Shown piece by piece: positions 41,788 to 51,153 of a stretch of DNA of 64,000 nt (within the stretch, counting starts at the first letter, position 1; every line of letters starts with the position of its first letter). The notes under the pieces were generated by a model. The model did no database searches. It had not been told where the DNA came from and saw nothing but the letters and a program-made list of their open reading frames with translations. Origin of the DNA: Thalassobacillus sp043497085 (GTDB lineage Bacteria; Bacillota; Bacilli; Bacillales; Halobacillaceae); assembly GCA_043497085.1 (NCBI GenBank), contig JBIEKI010000001.1. One strand, given 5' to 3'. A program made the position numbers and the translations under genes.

Positions 41788-41814
41788 TTAAACTGATAAG
41801 TATTATTAGTTTAA
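41788..41814. promoter_or_regulatory. Imperfect palindrome upstream of tcyP
   Basis: Arms ttaaact and agtttaa are separated by 13 bases that are themselves partly symmetric. It lies 36 bases before the start codon and could be an operator; in B. subtilis tcyP is repressed by CymR, but I cannot match that consensus with confidence. Confidence 0.4.
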
Positions 41815-41849
41815 GAGGAGCTTTACCATTTCTTAGATGGAGAAAGGTG

Positions 41850-43244
41850 TTGATTCATGTGTTGGTTGGTTTGAATATTGCTATCTTACTTGTACTTATC
41901 GGAGCGTTGGTTAAGTTGCAGCAAAAACATTTTTCATTCAGCAAGCGTGTATTCGCAGGGTTAGGGTTTGGGATTCTGTTAGGAGTATTTTTACAAATTG
42001 CATACGGAGCAGAATCAGGCATTGTAGCTCAAACGACAGATTGGTACAGTATTGTAGGCCGTGGTTATGTTCGATTGTTAATGATGATTGTCATCCCGCT
42101 CGTCATGGTATCGATTATCCAGTCGATCATCAATTTAGAAAAAACATCCGAATTAGGGAAGATGTCAGGGTGGATCATAGGTATTCTGGTAGCTACCGCC
42201 ATGGTAGCGGCAGTCGTAGGGGTTGGCAGTTCTCTTGCCTTTGATTTGAATGCGGAACAGATTGAAGCGGGGCAAGCGGAACAAGAACGAGGAAGCTTTA
42301 TGGAAGAACGGTTAGGTGAAGTAGAAGGGATGACTACTCCTCAGAAGATTCTACAATTCATTCCTTCCAATCCGTTCCAGGATATGACCGGTGACAGAGC
42401 AACTTCTACTATAGCTGTTGTTATTTTTTCAGCGATTGTCGGGATTGCGGTTCTTGGGGTAAGAAGGAAGAATCCAGAGCAAGCGGCGGTCTTTATTAAA
42501 GGGGTTCATGCCGTTTATGCAGTTGTTATGCGAATTGTTACCCTGGTGCTTCGTTTGACCCCATACGGCATTATGGGTCTGATGGCAAGTACAGTTGCCC
42601 AGACGAATGTGGCTGGAATATTGGAACTGGGGAAATTTGTGCTCGCCTCCTATGTAGCCCTATTGGTGATGTTCGTGCTTCATCTGGTATTGCTAGCGTT
42701 TGGAGGTCTGAACCCATTCACTTATGTGAAAAAAGTATTACCGGTATTAGGATTCGCCTTTACTTCCCGCTCCAGTGCAGGGACAATTCCGTTAAATATT
42801 TCTGCTCAAAAAAATAGTCTTGGGGTAGATGAAGGGACTGCGAACATGTCCGCTTCATTCGGAGCTACTATCGGTCAGAATGGTTGTGCCGGTATCTATC
42901 CCGCAATGCTTGCTGTTATGATCGCACCTACCGTGGGAATCGATCCACTCAGCCCCGGTTTTCTGGTCCAACTGATTTTGATAATCGGGATCAGCTCCTT
43001 TGGTGTAGCCGGAGTTGGGGGAGGGGCTACTTTCGCAGCTTTGATTGTGCTGTCTTCCATGAATTTGCCCGTTTATTTAGCAGGATTACTCATATCCGTG
43101 GAACCACTGATCGATATGGGAAGAACAGCCTTGAACGTCAACGGTGCCATGACCTCGGGAACTTTAACATCACGTATTTTAGGAAAACTTGATGTGATTA
43201 AATTCAATGATAGAGATGCTATTGAAAAAGATATTGCCGTCTAG
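41850..43244 (+). CDS. tcyP: L-cystine symporter TcyP (DAACS family)
   Basis: About 464 residues. It aligns in order and length with B. subtilis TcyP: VGLNIAILLVLIGALV at the start, FTSRSSAGTIPLNISAQK, SFGATIGQNGCAGIYPAMLA, GVAGVGGGATFAALIVLSSM and SVEPLIDMGRTALNVNGAMT. It imports cystine with Na+ or H+. The start is TTG 41850 or GTG 41847; GGAG is seven bases before the TTG and this gives the length of the homologue. Confidence 0.93.
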   Translation: MIHVLVGLNIAILLVLIGALVKLQQKHFSFSKRVFAGLGFGILLGVFLQIAYGAESGIVAQTTDWYSIVGRGYVRLLMMIVIPLVMVSIIQSIINLEKTSELGKMSGWIIGILVATAMVAAVVGVGSSLAFDLNAEQIEAGQAEQERGSFMEERLGEVEGMTTPQKILQFIPSNPFQDMTGDRATSTIAVVIFSAIVGIAVLGVRRKNPEQAAVFIKGVHAVYAVVMRIVTLVLRLTPYGIMGLMASTVAQTNVAGILELGKFVLASYVALLVMFVLHLVLLAFGGLNPFTYVKKVLPVLGFAFTSRSSAGTIPLNISAQKNSLGVDEGTANMSASFGATIGQNGCAGIYPAMLAVMIAPTVGIDPLSPGFLVQLILIIGISSFGVAGVGGGATFAALIVLSSMNLPVYLAGLLISVEPLIDMGRTALNVNGAMTSGTLTSRILGKLDVIKFNDRDAIEKDIAV

Positions 43245-43263
43245 ATCTATATAGGTACAGGTA

Positions 43264-43305
43264 AAACCCCTGTTGGTCAAATGATTGATCAATGGGGGTT
43301 TGTAT
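43264..43305 (+). terminator. tcyP terminator
   Basis: Stem aaacccc ... ggggttt with inner ttggtca/tgatcaa pairing. Confidence 0.72.
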
Positions 43306-43459
43306 GTTTTAAAATGGAGAAATATAAAGGATAGATTGTCGGTTGCTGATTGTTAATGTCACCCGACGTTAATTTCGAATGATCTCGCTGGGAAAGATGC
43401 CGAAATTATGAAATAATTGAGAATAGCAAAAAAATCGGCAATAGATGGAGGTAGACAGT

Positions 43460-44701
43460 ATGAAAAACAACCAAAAGAACATGGAAAAATATGCAGATTT
43501 AGCCCTTACAAAGGGAGTCAACTTACAAAAGGGACAAGGCTTGATTTTAAATGCACCATTGGAAGCTTCCGAGCTAGTACGGATTATCGCTGCGAAAGCT
43601 TATGGTAAAGGTGCGAAAAACGTCCATGTAGAATGGAATGACGAAATGCTTTCGTACATGAAATTGAAAAACGCTCCAATGGATGTACTGACCAACTTTC
43701 CAAAGTGGAAAGCGGAAGGATTAGAGGAAATGGTCAAAGATGGATATTCTTTATTGACCATTTACGGTCCTGATCCTGATTTGATGAGTGATGTGGATTC
43801 CGAACGAATCGCTGCTACTAATAAAGCAAGCGCTCAGGCACTGACCACCTACCGCGACTATGTCATGAATGATAAAGTATCCTGGAACATCATTGCCTTC
43901 CCTCAGGTGGCATGGGCGAAGAAAGTATTCCCGAATCGCACGGAAAAAATGGCGATTGATAAATTATGGGATCAGATTTTCAAGATTACCCGTGTCGACC
44001 AGAATGATCCGGTAGAAGCCTGGAACGAGCATAATGAAACATTACGTCAGGCACGAGAATTTCTAAATGAAAAGCAATATCGCAAGCTTCACTATAAAGC
44101 ACCTGGTACGGATTTGACGGTTGAACTTCCAGAGGGACACATCTGGCATGGCGGTTCTACCAAAACAAATGACGGCATCGAATTCAACCCGAATATTCCT
44201 ACGGAAGAAGTGTTCACGATGCCGCATAAATATGGAGTCAACGGGAAGGTGACGAGCACTAAACCATTGAATCATGGTGGCAGCTTAGTAGAGAATTTCA
44301 CACTTGTATTTGAAGATGGAAAAGTAGTGGATTATAAAGCAGAAGCAGGGGAGGACACCTTGAAACATCTGCTTGAGACGGATGAAGGAGCTAAACGGTT
44401 GGGTGAGGTCGCCCTTGTACCCCATGAGTCACCAATTTCGCAATCTGGCCATGTTTTCTTCAATACCTTATATGACGAAAATGCTTCCTGCCATTTAGCT
44501 TTGGGCAAAGCCTATCCGACGAACATTGAAGGTGGATCGGATATGAATAAAGAAGAGATGGATCAAAATGGAGTTAATGACAGCCTGGTCCACGTCGACT
44601 TCATGATGGGATCGGAAGATTTACAAATTCAAGGTGAGTTAGATGATGGCACTACCGAACCAGTCTTCATTGACGGTTCCTGGGCGATCGATTTTAAATA
44701 A
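43460..44701 (+). CDS. M29-family metallo-aminopeptidase
   Basis: 413 residues, complete. It is an AmpS/AmpT-type exopeptidase with two metal ions. Predicted ligands Glu250 (TEEVFT), Glu316 (RLGEVALV), His345 (CHLALG), His378 and Asp380 (VHVDFMMG) all fall at the positions known for the family. ATG 43460 has ATGGAGGT upstream. The C-terminal half is homologous to the truncated gene at the left edge of the window, some 43 kb away. It stands alone between two terminators. Confidence 0.95.
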   Translation: MKNNQKNMEKYADLALTKGVNLQKGQGLILNAPLEASELVRIIAAKAYGKGAKNVHVEWNDEMLSYMKLKNAPMDVLTNFPKWKAEGLEEMVKDGYSLLTIYGPDPDLMSDVDSERIAATNKASAQALTTYRDYVMNDKVSWNIIAFPQVAWAKKVFPNRTEKMAIDKLWDQIFKITRVDQNDPVEAWNEHNETLRQAREFLNEKQYRKLHYKAPGTDLTVELPEGHIWHGGSTKTNDGIEFNPNIPTEEVFTMPHKYGVNGKVTSTKPLNHGGSLVENFTLVFEDGKVVDYKAEAGEDTLKHLLETDEGAKRLGEVALVPHESPISQSGHVFFNTLYDENASCHLALGKAYPTNIEGGSDMNKEEMDQNGVNDSLVHVDFMMGSEDLQIQGELDDGTTEPVFIDGSWAIDFK

Positions 44702-44718
44702 TAGAACGAAGGTATCTC

Positions 44719-44749
44719 AAGCAGCTGATTCGGTCAGCTGCTTTTTTTA
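44719..44749 (+). terminator. Terminator of the intact M29 gene
   Basis: Stem agcagctg-attcggt-cagctgct followed by TTTTTT. Confidence 0.9.
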
Positions 44750-44929
44750 TGGTCTGTTACAGACTGGTTACGGAGTTTATCAACCCACTTAAAATTACAT
44801 AACATCTATTTGAAAATACCCTATAATACGCCATTTGCGTATAAAATGAAAAATGATCACCTGTTTAAAAACCACAAAAAAGGTGAATAGAGTGAAGGAT
44901 GATTTTAAAATAAAAAAGGACTGAGGCAT

Positions 44930-45919
44930 ATGAAGCGCGATGCATTGTTTGATAATGCGAAAGTAATCTTGATATTCCTTGTAGTGTTCGGCCATATGAT
45001 TCAACCGTTCACAGATGGATCGAAGCCAATGTACACGATGTATATGTGGATTTATACATTCCATATGCCAGCTTTTATATTATTGGCTGGATTTTTTGCG
45101 AAAGGTGCAGGGAACAAGGGGTATATTGCTAAATTAGCTAAAAAATTACTTTTTCCTTATTTGATGTTCCAAACGATTTATACAGGATATTTCTTTTTTA
45201 TCGGAAAAGAAGGCTGGGCGAGCGGACTGTTCTACCCACATTGGTCATTATGGTTCTTAGTCAGTATGTTCTGCTGGCATCTGCTGCTGCAATTGTTCAG
45301 CAGAATTCCGCCCATTACCGGGATGGCAATTACAATTGCGATAGGAATTCTGGTTGGCTACTTTGATACAATTGGTCATGCCTATAGTCTATCGAGGACG
45401 TTTGTGTTTTTCCCATTCTTCCTGGCAGGCTACTGGCTGACGAAAGAAAACATCGCAAAATGGCGTACCATGCCAGTAAGGATTGCTTCATTAGCTGTGA
45501 TGGGTATAGTCGCCGGGCTGCTATTCTTCCTGCCTGAAATAAACTCAGGCTGGTTGTTAGGGTCCAAGTCATACGAAGTGTTGGAGCTTGCAGATGCGGG
45601 TGGATTAATACGCTTGAGTATTTATATCCTTGCGGGTCTAATGATTGTCAGTGTCATGGCCTGGATGCCCCGAAGAGAGATGAGAATTACCAACTTGGGA
45701 CAGAGGACGTTGTATGTGTATTTACTCCATGGTTTCTTCATCCAATTCTTCAGGCAAATCGATGCGTTCAAGGTGGATAATATCATGGACGTCGTAGGTT
45801 TAGCTGTATTATCGATGCTGATCGTACTATTGCTATCAAGCAAACCTGCATTGACAGTGGCAAAACCCTTCATTGAAGGAAAGCTTCCTTTGTTAAGAAA
45901 AAGGCAGCAAACCTCCTAA
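44930..45919 (+). CDS. Membrane acyltransferase family 3 (fucose 4-O-acetylase-like)
   Basis: 329 residues with about ten membrane segments. DNAKVILIFLVVFGHMIQPF holds the conserved His of the acyltransferase-3 family, and YTFHMPAFILLAGFFAKG and FLVSMFCWHLLLQL follow. Such proteins transfer an acetyl group across the membrane to a cell-surface sugar or polymer. The acceptor is unknown and no glycan cluster is nearby. It is a single-gene unit. Confidence 0.87.
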   Translation: MKRDALFDNAKVILIFLVVFGHMIQPFTDGSKPMYTMYMWIYTFHMPAFILLAGFFAKGAGNKGYIAKLAKKLLFPYLMFQTIYTGYFFFIGKEGWASGLFYPHWSLWFLVSMFCWHLLLQLFSRIPPITGMAITIAIGILVGYFDTIGHAYSLSRTFVFFPFFLAGYWLTKENIAKWRTMPVRIASLAVMGIVAGLLFFLPEINSGWLLGSKSYEVLELADAGGLIRLSIYILAGLMIVSVMAWMPRREMRITNLGQRTLYVYLLHGFFIQFFRQIDAFKVDNIMDVVGLAVLSMLIVLLLSSKPALTVAKPFIEGKLPLLRKRQQTS

Positions 45920-45929
45920 ATAGCTAACA

Positions 45930-45979
45930 CAAAGCCGTATCTTCCAGGCTTTCCTGGATAGATACGGCTTTCTTATTTT
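45930..45979 (+). terminator. Terminator of the acyltransferase gene
   Basis: Stem aaagccgtatc ... gatacggcttt with an inner tccagg/cctgga pairing. Confidence 0.88.
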
Positions 45980-46082
45980 CTATCTGCGTTGGAACAGCTG
46001 TGGTTACTTTGTTTGAAATAACAGGAAATGTGAAATAGTAAGTAGAGAGAGTTTCAACATTAAAGGAGGAGATGGCGACGCC

Positions 46083-46748
46083 ATGGCTAAGAAAGTATTA
46101 ATGATCGTAACGAGCACTCAAAAAATTGATGAAGAACATGAAACAGGACTTTGGCTTTCTGAGTTTGTTGAGCCTTACATGGAATTTACACAAGCCGGGT
46201 ATGATGTGACAACTGCAAGCCCTAAAGGAGGAAAGATTCATATTGATCCGAACAGCTATTCCAACGAGCTTCCGGATGAGTGGGATGATAGTGTCATGGA
46301 TCCCTTGAACAGTACAGTGAAATTGGATGACATCACACCTGAGAACTATGATGGAGTATTCCTGCCTGGTGGACATGGGACCATGTTCGATTTCCCTGAT
46401 AATGAAACCTTGCAAAACGTGCTGCAGCACTTTGCCGATAACGATAAGCTGATCGGTGCGGTATGTCATGGACCAGCCGGGTTTGCCGGTGTCAAAGGCA
46501 GCAATGGAGATTCTATTGTAAAAGGAAAGAAAATCACAGGTTTTACTGATGCGGAAGAACGCGATACAGGACTTGATGGGTTAATGCCATTTATGTTGGA
46601 AAGCAAGCTCCGCGAAGAAGGTGCAAAATTCATTACGAAAGATAACTGGGAAGACCATATACAAATAGATGGAAACTTCATCACGGGACAAAATCCGCAA
46701 TCCAGCCTAAGCGCTGGTCGGGCCTTTGTCGATGAAATGAACAAGTAG
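46083..46748 (+). CDS. DJ-1/PfpI-family protein (Hsp31/glyoxalase III-like)
   Basis: 221 residues. The nucleophile elbow AVCHGPAGF has Cys128 followed by His129, and LPGGHGTMFDFP is the conserved loop near the active site. Size and TSTQKIDEEHETGLWLSEFV at the start fit the Hsp31-like branch, whose members act as glyoxalases or deglycases and stress chaperones. AAGGAGGAG precedes the ATG with a rather long spacer. It ends in a strong shared terminator. Confidence 0.9.
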   Translation: MAKKVLMIVTSTQKIDEEHETGLWLSEFVEPYMEFTQAGYDVTTASPKGGKIHIDPNSYSNELPDEWDDSVMDPLNSTVKLDDITPENYDGVFLPGGHGTMFDFPDNETLQNVLQHFADNDKLIGAVCHGPAGFAGVKGSNGDSIVKGKKITGFTDAEERDTGLDGLMPFMLESKLREEGAKFITKDNWEDHIQIDGNFITGQNPQSSLSAGRAFVDEMNK

Positions 46749-46761
46749 TCTGTAAAATAAC

Positions 46762-46811
46762 AATACCCCGGAGCCCTCCAATATCTGGAGGCTCCGGGGT
46801 ATATTTTTTTA
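46762..46811. terminator. Bidirectional terminator (DJ-1 / YjiH)
   Basis: A very stable stem ataccccggagcc ... ggctccggggtat with T-run on the plus side; it serves two converging genes. Confidence 0.92.
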
Positions 46812-48170
46812 TTAAAATATAAAATGAGCTACAAGGACGATGATCGGCAATGTGATCAGGGTACGAAGGAGGAAGATGATGAATAGATCCTTCATGTTGA
46901 CGGGAATTTTAGAACCGAGCAACAATCCACCGACCTCAGACATATAGATCAACTGAGTAACCGACAGCGTAGCGATAATGAATCGGGTCATTTCACTTTC
47001 AATAGATGCACCAATGATGGCAGGTAAGAACATATCTGCAAATCCAACAAGAATAGTTTCTGACGCTTCTGCCGCATATGGTACCTGCATCAATTCCAAT
47101 AGTGGGATGAACGGATAACCCAGCCAGGTGAAAAATGGTGTGAATTCAGCGATCACAAGGGCGATCGTACCTAGCGCCATGACGATTGGTGCTACACCCA
47201 TCCACATATCCAGGATGTTCTGTGCACCTTGTTTAAAGAACTTTTTCACACTAGTTTCTTTGCTGCCGCGTTCAACAGCCTGCTGATATGCGTAACTGAA
47301 CACATTATGTTCTTCTGGAATTTTTTCTTCGACGTCTTCCGCTTCTTCGGTTACATACGTGCGTGCTTTATGTGAAAGAGGCGGAATCCTTGGCATAATA
47401 AGTGCCGCAACAAAACCGGAAAACCCTACGGTCAAGTAAAACGGTACGAACATATGCGCCAGGCCGACTTCACTGATAACTACCAGACTGAAGGTGATAG
47501 ATACCACAGAGAAGGTAGTACCAATAACAGCAGCCTCCCGCTTGGAATAGTATCCCTCTTCATACTGTTTACTTGTCAATAAAACACCGATGGTTCCGTC
47601 TCCCAGCCAGGAGGCGATAGAATCGATGGAAGAACGCCCCGGCAGCGTGAAGAGTGGACGCATAACTTTCGTCAATAACACACCTACCAGTTCTAACAGT
47701 CCATAGTTAAGTAATAACGGTAAAAATAAACCGGCGAATAAGAAGACTGCAAACAAAACATGTAGTAATGAATCCAGCAGCAGCCCACCGGTGTTCTCGG
47801 AAATGATTGCTTCAGGTCCGATTTGATAATAGACCATGATTGCGAAAATCATTCCCAGGATTCGCGTAATAAGCCATACCGGCGATACATAGAATAAAGA
47901 TTGGAAAAACGGGAATTGGTCGAGTAAGGCAGGTCCCGTCAATCGGATGACAATAGATCCAAGGGCCGTAATGGAAATGATGATCATCATGATAAACGAT
48001 AACTGATCAGCAAGTGCTGTCTCTACCCATCCCGATAAAATAGCAATCGGAATAGTGATGATTTCCTGACCATCTTCGGTGGTATCGGCAAAAGGTACCA
48101 TAAACAGGATGATACCGATTAAGGATGGAATAATAAATTTCAAATGATCGGCTATACGATAATTTTTCAT
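46812..48170 (-). CDS. YjiH-family membrane protein (nucleoside-recognition/GATE domain)
   Basis: About 452 residues, ten or more membrane segments. SIDSIASWLGDGTIGVLLTSKQYEEG and GFADMFLPAIIGASIESEMT are typical of YjiH/SpoVM-like GATE proteins. The function in transport is not proven. ATG 48170 has AGGAG upstream; the frame to 48221 has no site. It has no partner gene here. Confidence 0.84.
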   Translation of the reverse strand: MKNYRIADHLKFIIPSLIGIILFMVPFADTTEDGQEIITIPIAILSGWVETALADQLSFIMMIIISITALGSIVIRLTGPALLDQFPFFQSLFYVSPVWLITRILGMIFAIMVYYQIGPEAIISENTGGLLLDSLLHVLFAVFLFAGLFLPLLLNYGLLELVGVLLTKVMRPLFTLPGRSSIDSIASWLGDGTIGVLLTSKQYEEGYYSKREAAVIGTTFSVVSITFSLVVISEVGLAHMFVPFYLTVGFSGFVAALIMPRIPPLSHKARTYVTEEAEDVEEKIPEEHNVFSYAYQQAVERGSKETSVKKFFKQGAQNILDMWMGVAPIVMALGTIALVIAEFTPFFTWLGYPFIPLLELMQVPYAAEASETILVGFADMFLPAIIGASIESEMTRFIIATLSVTQLIYMSEVGGLLLGSKIPVNMKDLFIIFLLRTLITLPIIVLVAHFIF

Positions 48171-48307
48171 GGGGTACACTCCTATAATGTGATATAAAGG
48201 ATATTCATAAAAATACAGCAAAATTAATTTTAATACAAAAAGGGTAAATTGCCAATAGAAATTTTTTGAAGCGATCAGAAACCGAAACGTATTTAGGAGG
48301 AAATATG

Positions 48308-49282
48308 ATGATGCGTAACTTTTCGACTCCTAGAGTAGTGGTAAGCAAGTGCCTGGAATTCGGCCCTGTCCGTTACAATGGAGAAGCTATTCCCGATAAA
48401 GTAGTACAGCGCCTCGATGACTTCGTGGAGTTCCTGCCTGTATGTCCGGAAGTGGAAATCGGACTCGGGATCCCCCGGGATGTCATCCGGCTGGTAGAAG
48501 CGGATGAAGGCTGTCAGCTTATCCAGCCGAAGACCGATAAAAACTTGACGACAACCATGATGAGTTTTGCTGCAGAATATCTGAACAAGTTATCAGATAT
48601 CGATGGTTTTCTATTAAAAGGCAGGTCTCCAACATGTGGAATTTCCGATGTTAAAGTATATAGTCAAGGTAAGAATCCTCAAGTCGTTCGGAAAACCGAC
48701 GGCATTTTCGCCCAGGAAGTGTTGAAAAGCTTTCCCGGGTTGGCAATTGAGGAAGAAGGCCGTTTGAAAAACTTCACATTGCGTGAGCACTTTCTGACAA
48801 AGCTGTTTACCCTGGCGGCTTTTCGAGAACAAAAAAGAACAGAGAAAGTAAAAGGGCTCATTGATTTCCATTCAAAAAACAAATATTTATTTATGGCATA
48901 CCACCCTCAATTAGTGAAAGAAATGGGGCGGTTGACAGCTAATCATGATTCCTTGCCTGGCGACACCGTTTACGCCCGCTATGAGGAAAAATTAAAAGAA
49001 CTATTGGGAAATCCAGCTTCCCGTCCGTCACACATCAATGTGTGCGAGCATATTTTCGGCTATTTTAAACACGATATTACTGGCGATGAAAAAAGATATT
49101 TCCTTGATGAACTACGGCAGTATCACGAAGAAAAGGTTCCACTTAGTACGGTGTTGGCAATTTTGAAAGCGTGGACGATCCGTTTCGATAAGAAATACTT
49201 AAAAAGGCAGACATATTTTGAACCCTACCCGATGGAACTGGTGGAAATATCCGATTCAGGCAAGGGGAGGGCCTATTCGTAA
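48308..49282 (+). CDS. DUF523-DUF1722 fusion (TudS-like desulfidase domain + YbgA-like domain)
   Basis: About 324 residues. The N-terminal DUF523 part keeps three cysteines, Cys15 in VVSKCLEFGPVRYNG, Cys46 in PVCPEVEIGLGIPR and Cys110 in GRSPTCGISDV. In the TudS family these hold a 4Fe-4S cluster that removes sulfur from thiouracil. The C-terminal part (from about residue 185, AYHPQLVKEMGRL) is DUF1722. Three ATGs follow AGGAGG; 48308 has the best spacing. Such fusions are often near photolyase genes, but none is seen here. It ends only six bases from the convergent kinase gene. Confidence 0.87.
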   Translation: MMRNFSTPRVVVSKCLEFGPVRYNGEAIPDKVVQRLDDFVEFLPVCPEVEIGLGIPRDVIRLVEADEGCQLIQPKTDKNLTTTMMSFAAEYLNKLSDIDGFLLKGRSPTCGISDVKVYSQGKNPQVVRKTDGIFAQEVLKSFPGLAIEEEGRLKNFTLREHFLTKLFTLAAFREQKRTEKVKGLIDFHSKNKYLFMAYHPQLVKEMGRLTANHDSLPGDTVYARYEEKLKELLGNPASRPSHINVCEHIFGYFKHDITGDEKRYFLDELRQYHEEKVPLSTVLAILKAWTIRFDKKYLKRQTYFEPYPMELVEISDSGKGRAYS

Positions 49283-49288
49283 CAAGCA

Positions 49289-50158
49289 TCAGCCTATATA
49301 GGCAGCGAGAATACGATCAACAGACCCGCCGTAGCTTTCCCCGAACAGGTTCAAGTGGACTAACAGGTAAAATAACTGATAGATTTCTTTTGTATCATGA
49401 TAATAGAGAGGCAGTGGGTGCATTTCGTTATAGGCTCCATAAAATTGTTTTGGAAATCCCCCGAACAGTTCCGTGAAGGCTAGCTCAAATGAACGATCTC
49501 CATAAACGACGGACGGGTCGATCAAACAAGGTTCTCCGTCCGGGCCTGCCATCCAATTCCCTCCCCAAAGATCACCGTGGAGCAGAGAGGCTCCTGGACG
49601 TTTGGGGATCCATTTTTCCAGTTGGGTGATTAATTGCTCCAATTTTTTTCTGCGCTGATGGTTCATTAAACCCTGTCTGGCTGCTAATTCAAACTGGGGA
49701 AGAAGTCTTTGTTTCTGATAATAACTTAACCAGTCTTCGAATAATCCATTAGGCTGTGCAAGTGTGCCGATAAACGTGTCACCTTCAAAACCGTAGCGCT
49801 CATTTTCAACCTGATGCATTTTGGCCAGCTTACGTCCCAACCATTCAGCCGTATCGCTTTTAGGCGAGCCGCTGATCCACTCCATCACCATTGCCCCGGC
49901 CGCTCCATTTTCCGGTAGGTCAAAATAGTAGACATACGGGACGCGTATCGTATTGGTTTTTCGAATTAGTTCTAAACCCTTGGCTTCCACCTCGAAAAAG
50001 TTTGCAGGAATATCTTTATTTATTTTGATAAAATAGCTATTCTCTCTGGTAGTGACGTGAAAAGCTTCATTGATATCTCCACCTGCCACCTGATCTATCG
50101 CCCCAATAGCAGAGTGGTCTCCAAGGTTGTGTAAGGCGTTTTGAACCGTTTTATTCAT
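49289..50158 (-). CDS. Fructosamine kinase/ketosamine-3-kinase family protein
   Basis: 289 residues. It has a kinase-like fold with LLHGDLWGGNWM (catalytic Asp) and LIDPSVVYGDRSFELAF (Mg2+ site), and an N-terminal DINEAFHVTTRENSYFIKIN nucleotide lysine. The family phosphorylates sugar-amine adducts on proteins so that they fall off, a repair of glycation. GGAGGGATTTAG precedes the ATG. Confidence 0.9.
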   Translation of the reverse strand: MNKTVQNALHNLGDHSAIGAIDQVAGGDINEAFHVTTRENSYFIKINKDIPANFFEVEAKGLELIRKTNTIRVPYVYYFDLPENGAAGAMVMEWISGSPKSDTAEWLGRKLAKMHQVENERYGFEGDTFIGTLAQPNGLFEDWLSYYQKQRLLPQFELAARQGLMNHQRRKKLEQLITQLEKWIPKRPGASLLHGDLWGGNWMAGPDGEPCLIDPSVVYGDRSFELAFTELFGGFPKQFYGAYNEMHPLPLYYHDTKEIYQLFYLLVHLNLFGESYGGSVDRILAAYIG

Positions 50159-50196
50159 CTAAATCCCTCCAACACACGTATACCCCGTATTTCATG

Positions 50197-50952
50197 CTAA
50201 CATTCCTTCAACGTGGGAGTGGCCATTGCCTCACGGTATTGTTTAGGCGTTTGATGGACATATTTTTTAAACACAGAGGTATAGTAACTTTGGTTGCAAA
50301 ACTGAAATAACCGAGCTATATCAGCAATCGAAGTGGACGTGTGCAGCAGAAAATATTTCGACTCCTCTATTCTTTTTTCATTGATGAACTGGACAACGGA
50401 TATCCCCACCTCTTTTTTAAACAGGTGGGACAAGTAGCTGGGGCTGACGTAACATGCCTGTGCAATTTCTTCTAGTGTCAAGTCAGATAGTATATGTTCA
50501 TGAAGGTAAGTAATCGCTTTATTGATGACCGGGCTATAAGGGAGTTTCTCTGCTTTTTCTACGGTTTGAATAAACTCCTTCAACATCGAATGTTCAAGCT
50601 GATAAATCGCTTGAGTGGATGTGAGGTGTTCTATCTTTTCTATGTATGCATTATTTAGCTTGAAGGCCGTTTCCGGGTCTACTCCGCCTTTGATAGCTGC
50701 ACGGGTGAACAAGGTACATGAGCTGATCACTGAATTTTTAAGTGTCCGGAGTTTAGATTTGGCGCAGGAAAGACGGTTAGTCTGGTTGATATTTTCAAGT
50801 AATAATACTGCCCGATCCATATCTTTATTGGAAATGGCTTCTAACAATTGTTGTTCCATCAGATAAGATGGGTTTGCGTGAGGGATTTTTTTATTATGGA
50901 TTCGCATGCTCATAAACTGGTCTATCATCGTTTGCTTGATTGTCAACATCAT
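50197..50952 (-). CDS. AraC-family transcriptional regulator
   Basis: About 251 residues. The C-terminal double helix-turn-helix is clear: LTLEEIAQACYVSPSYLSHL, FINEKRIEESKYFLLHTS, then IARLFQFCNQSYYTSVFKKY. The N-terminal part contains no obvious cupin and is helical, as in the YesN-like regulators. It stands divergent to the GH65 phosphorylase gene with a shared intergenic region and a cre box, so it most likely controls that gene in response to a sugar. The start is ATG 50952 or 50949 after AGGGGGC. Confidence 0.88.
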   Translation of the reverse strand: MMLTIKQTMIDQFMSMRIHNKKIPHANPSYLMEQQLLEAISNKDMDRAVLLLENINQTNRLSCAKSKLRTLKNSVISSCTLFTRAAIKGGVDPETAFKLNNAYIEKIEHLTSTQAIYQLEHSMLKEFIQTVEKAEKLPYSPVINKAITYLHEHILSDLTLEEIAQACYVSPSYLSHLFKKEVGISVVQFINEKRIEESKYFLLHTSTSIADIARLFQFCNQSYYTSVFKKYVHQTPKQYREAMATPTLKEC

Positions 50953-51001
50953 GATGCCCCCTAAGCATTTAAAAATATGTAAAATGAACGGTTTAACCAC
51001 T

Positions 51002-51030
51002 ATTGTAAGCGATTTCAATTAAAAATTAAA
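51002..51030 (-). promoter_or_regulatory. Candidate promoter of the AraC gene
   Basis: On the minus strand TTTAAT (51025-51030), 17 bases, TACAAT (51002-51007). The cre box overlaps the -10. Confidence 0.5.
51004..51017. promoter_or_regulatory. cre box (CcpA site)
   Basis: TGTAAGCGATTTCA fits TGWAANCGNTNWCA at every fixed position. CcpA binding here would block the AraC promoter and could also affect the divergent GH65 gene. Confidence 0.7.
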
Positions 51031-51153
51031 GATGTTCTATTTTTTAAGAGGGAGGGTGTTTGCGAGTACAGCTTTAAGGGAAAAATTAAAGTTGGTACAA
51101 GATTGTGCGGACTCGTTAAACGGACATAATTTAAGCAGGGAGGAGTAATGGGG

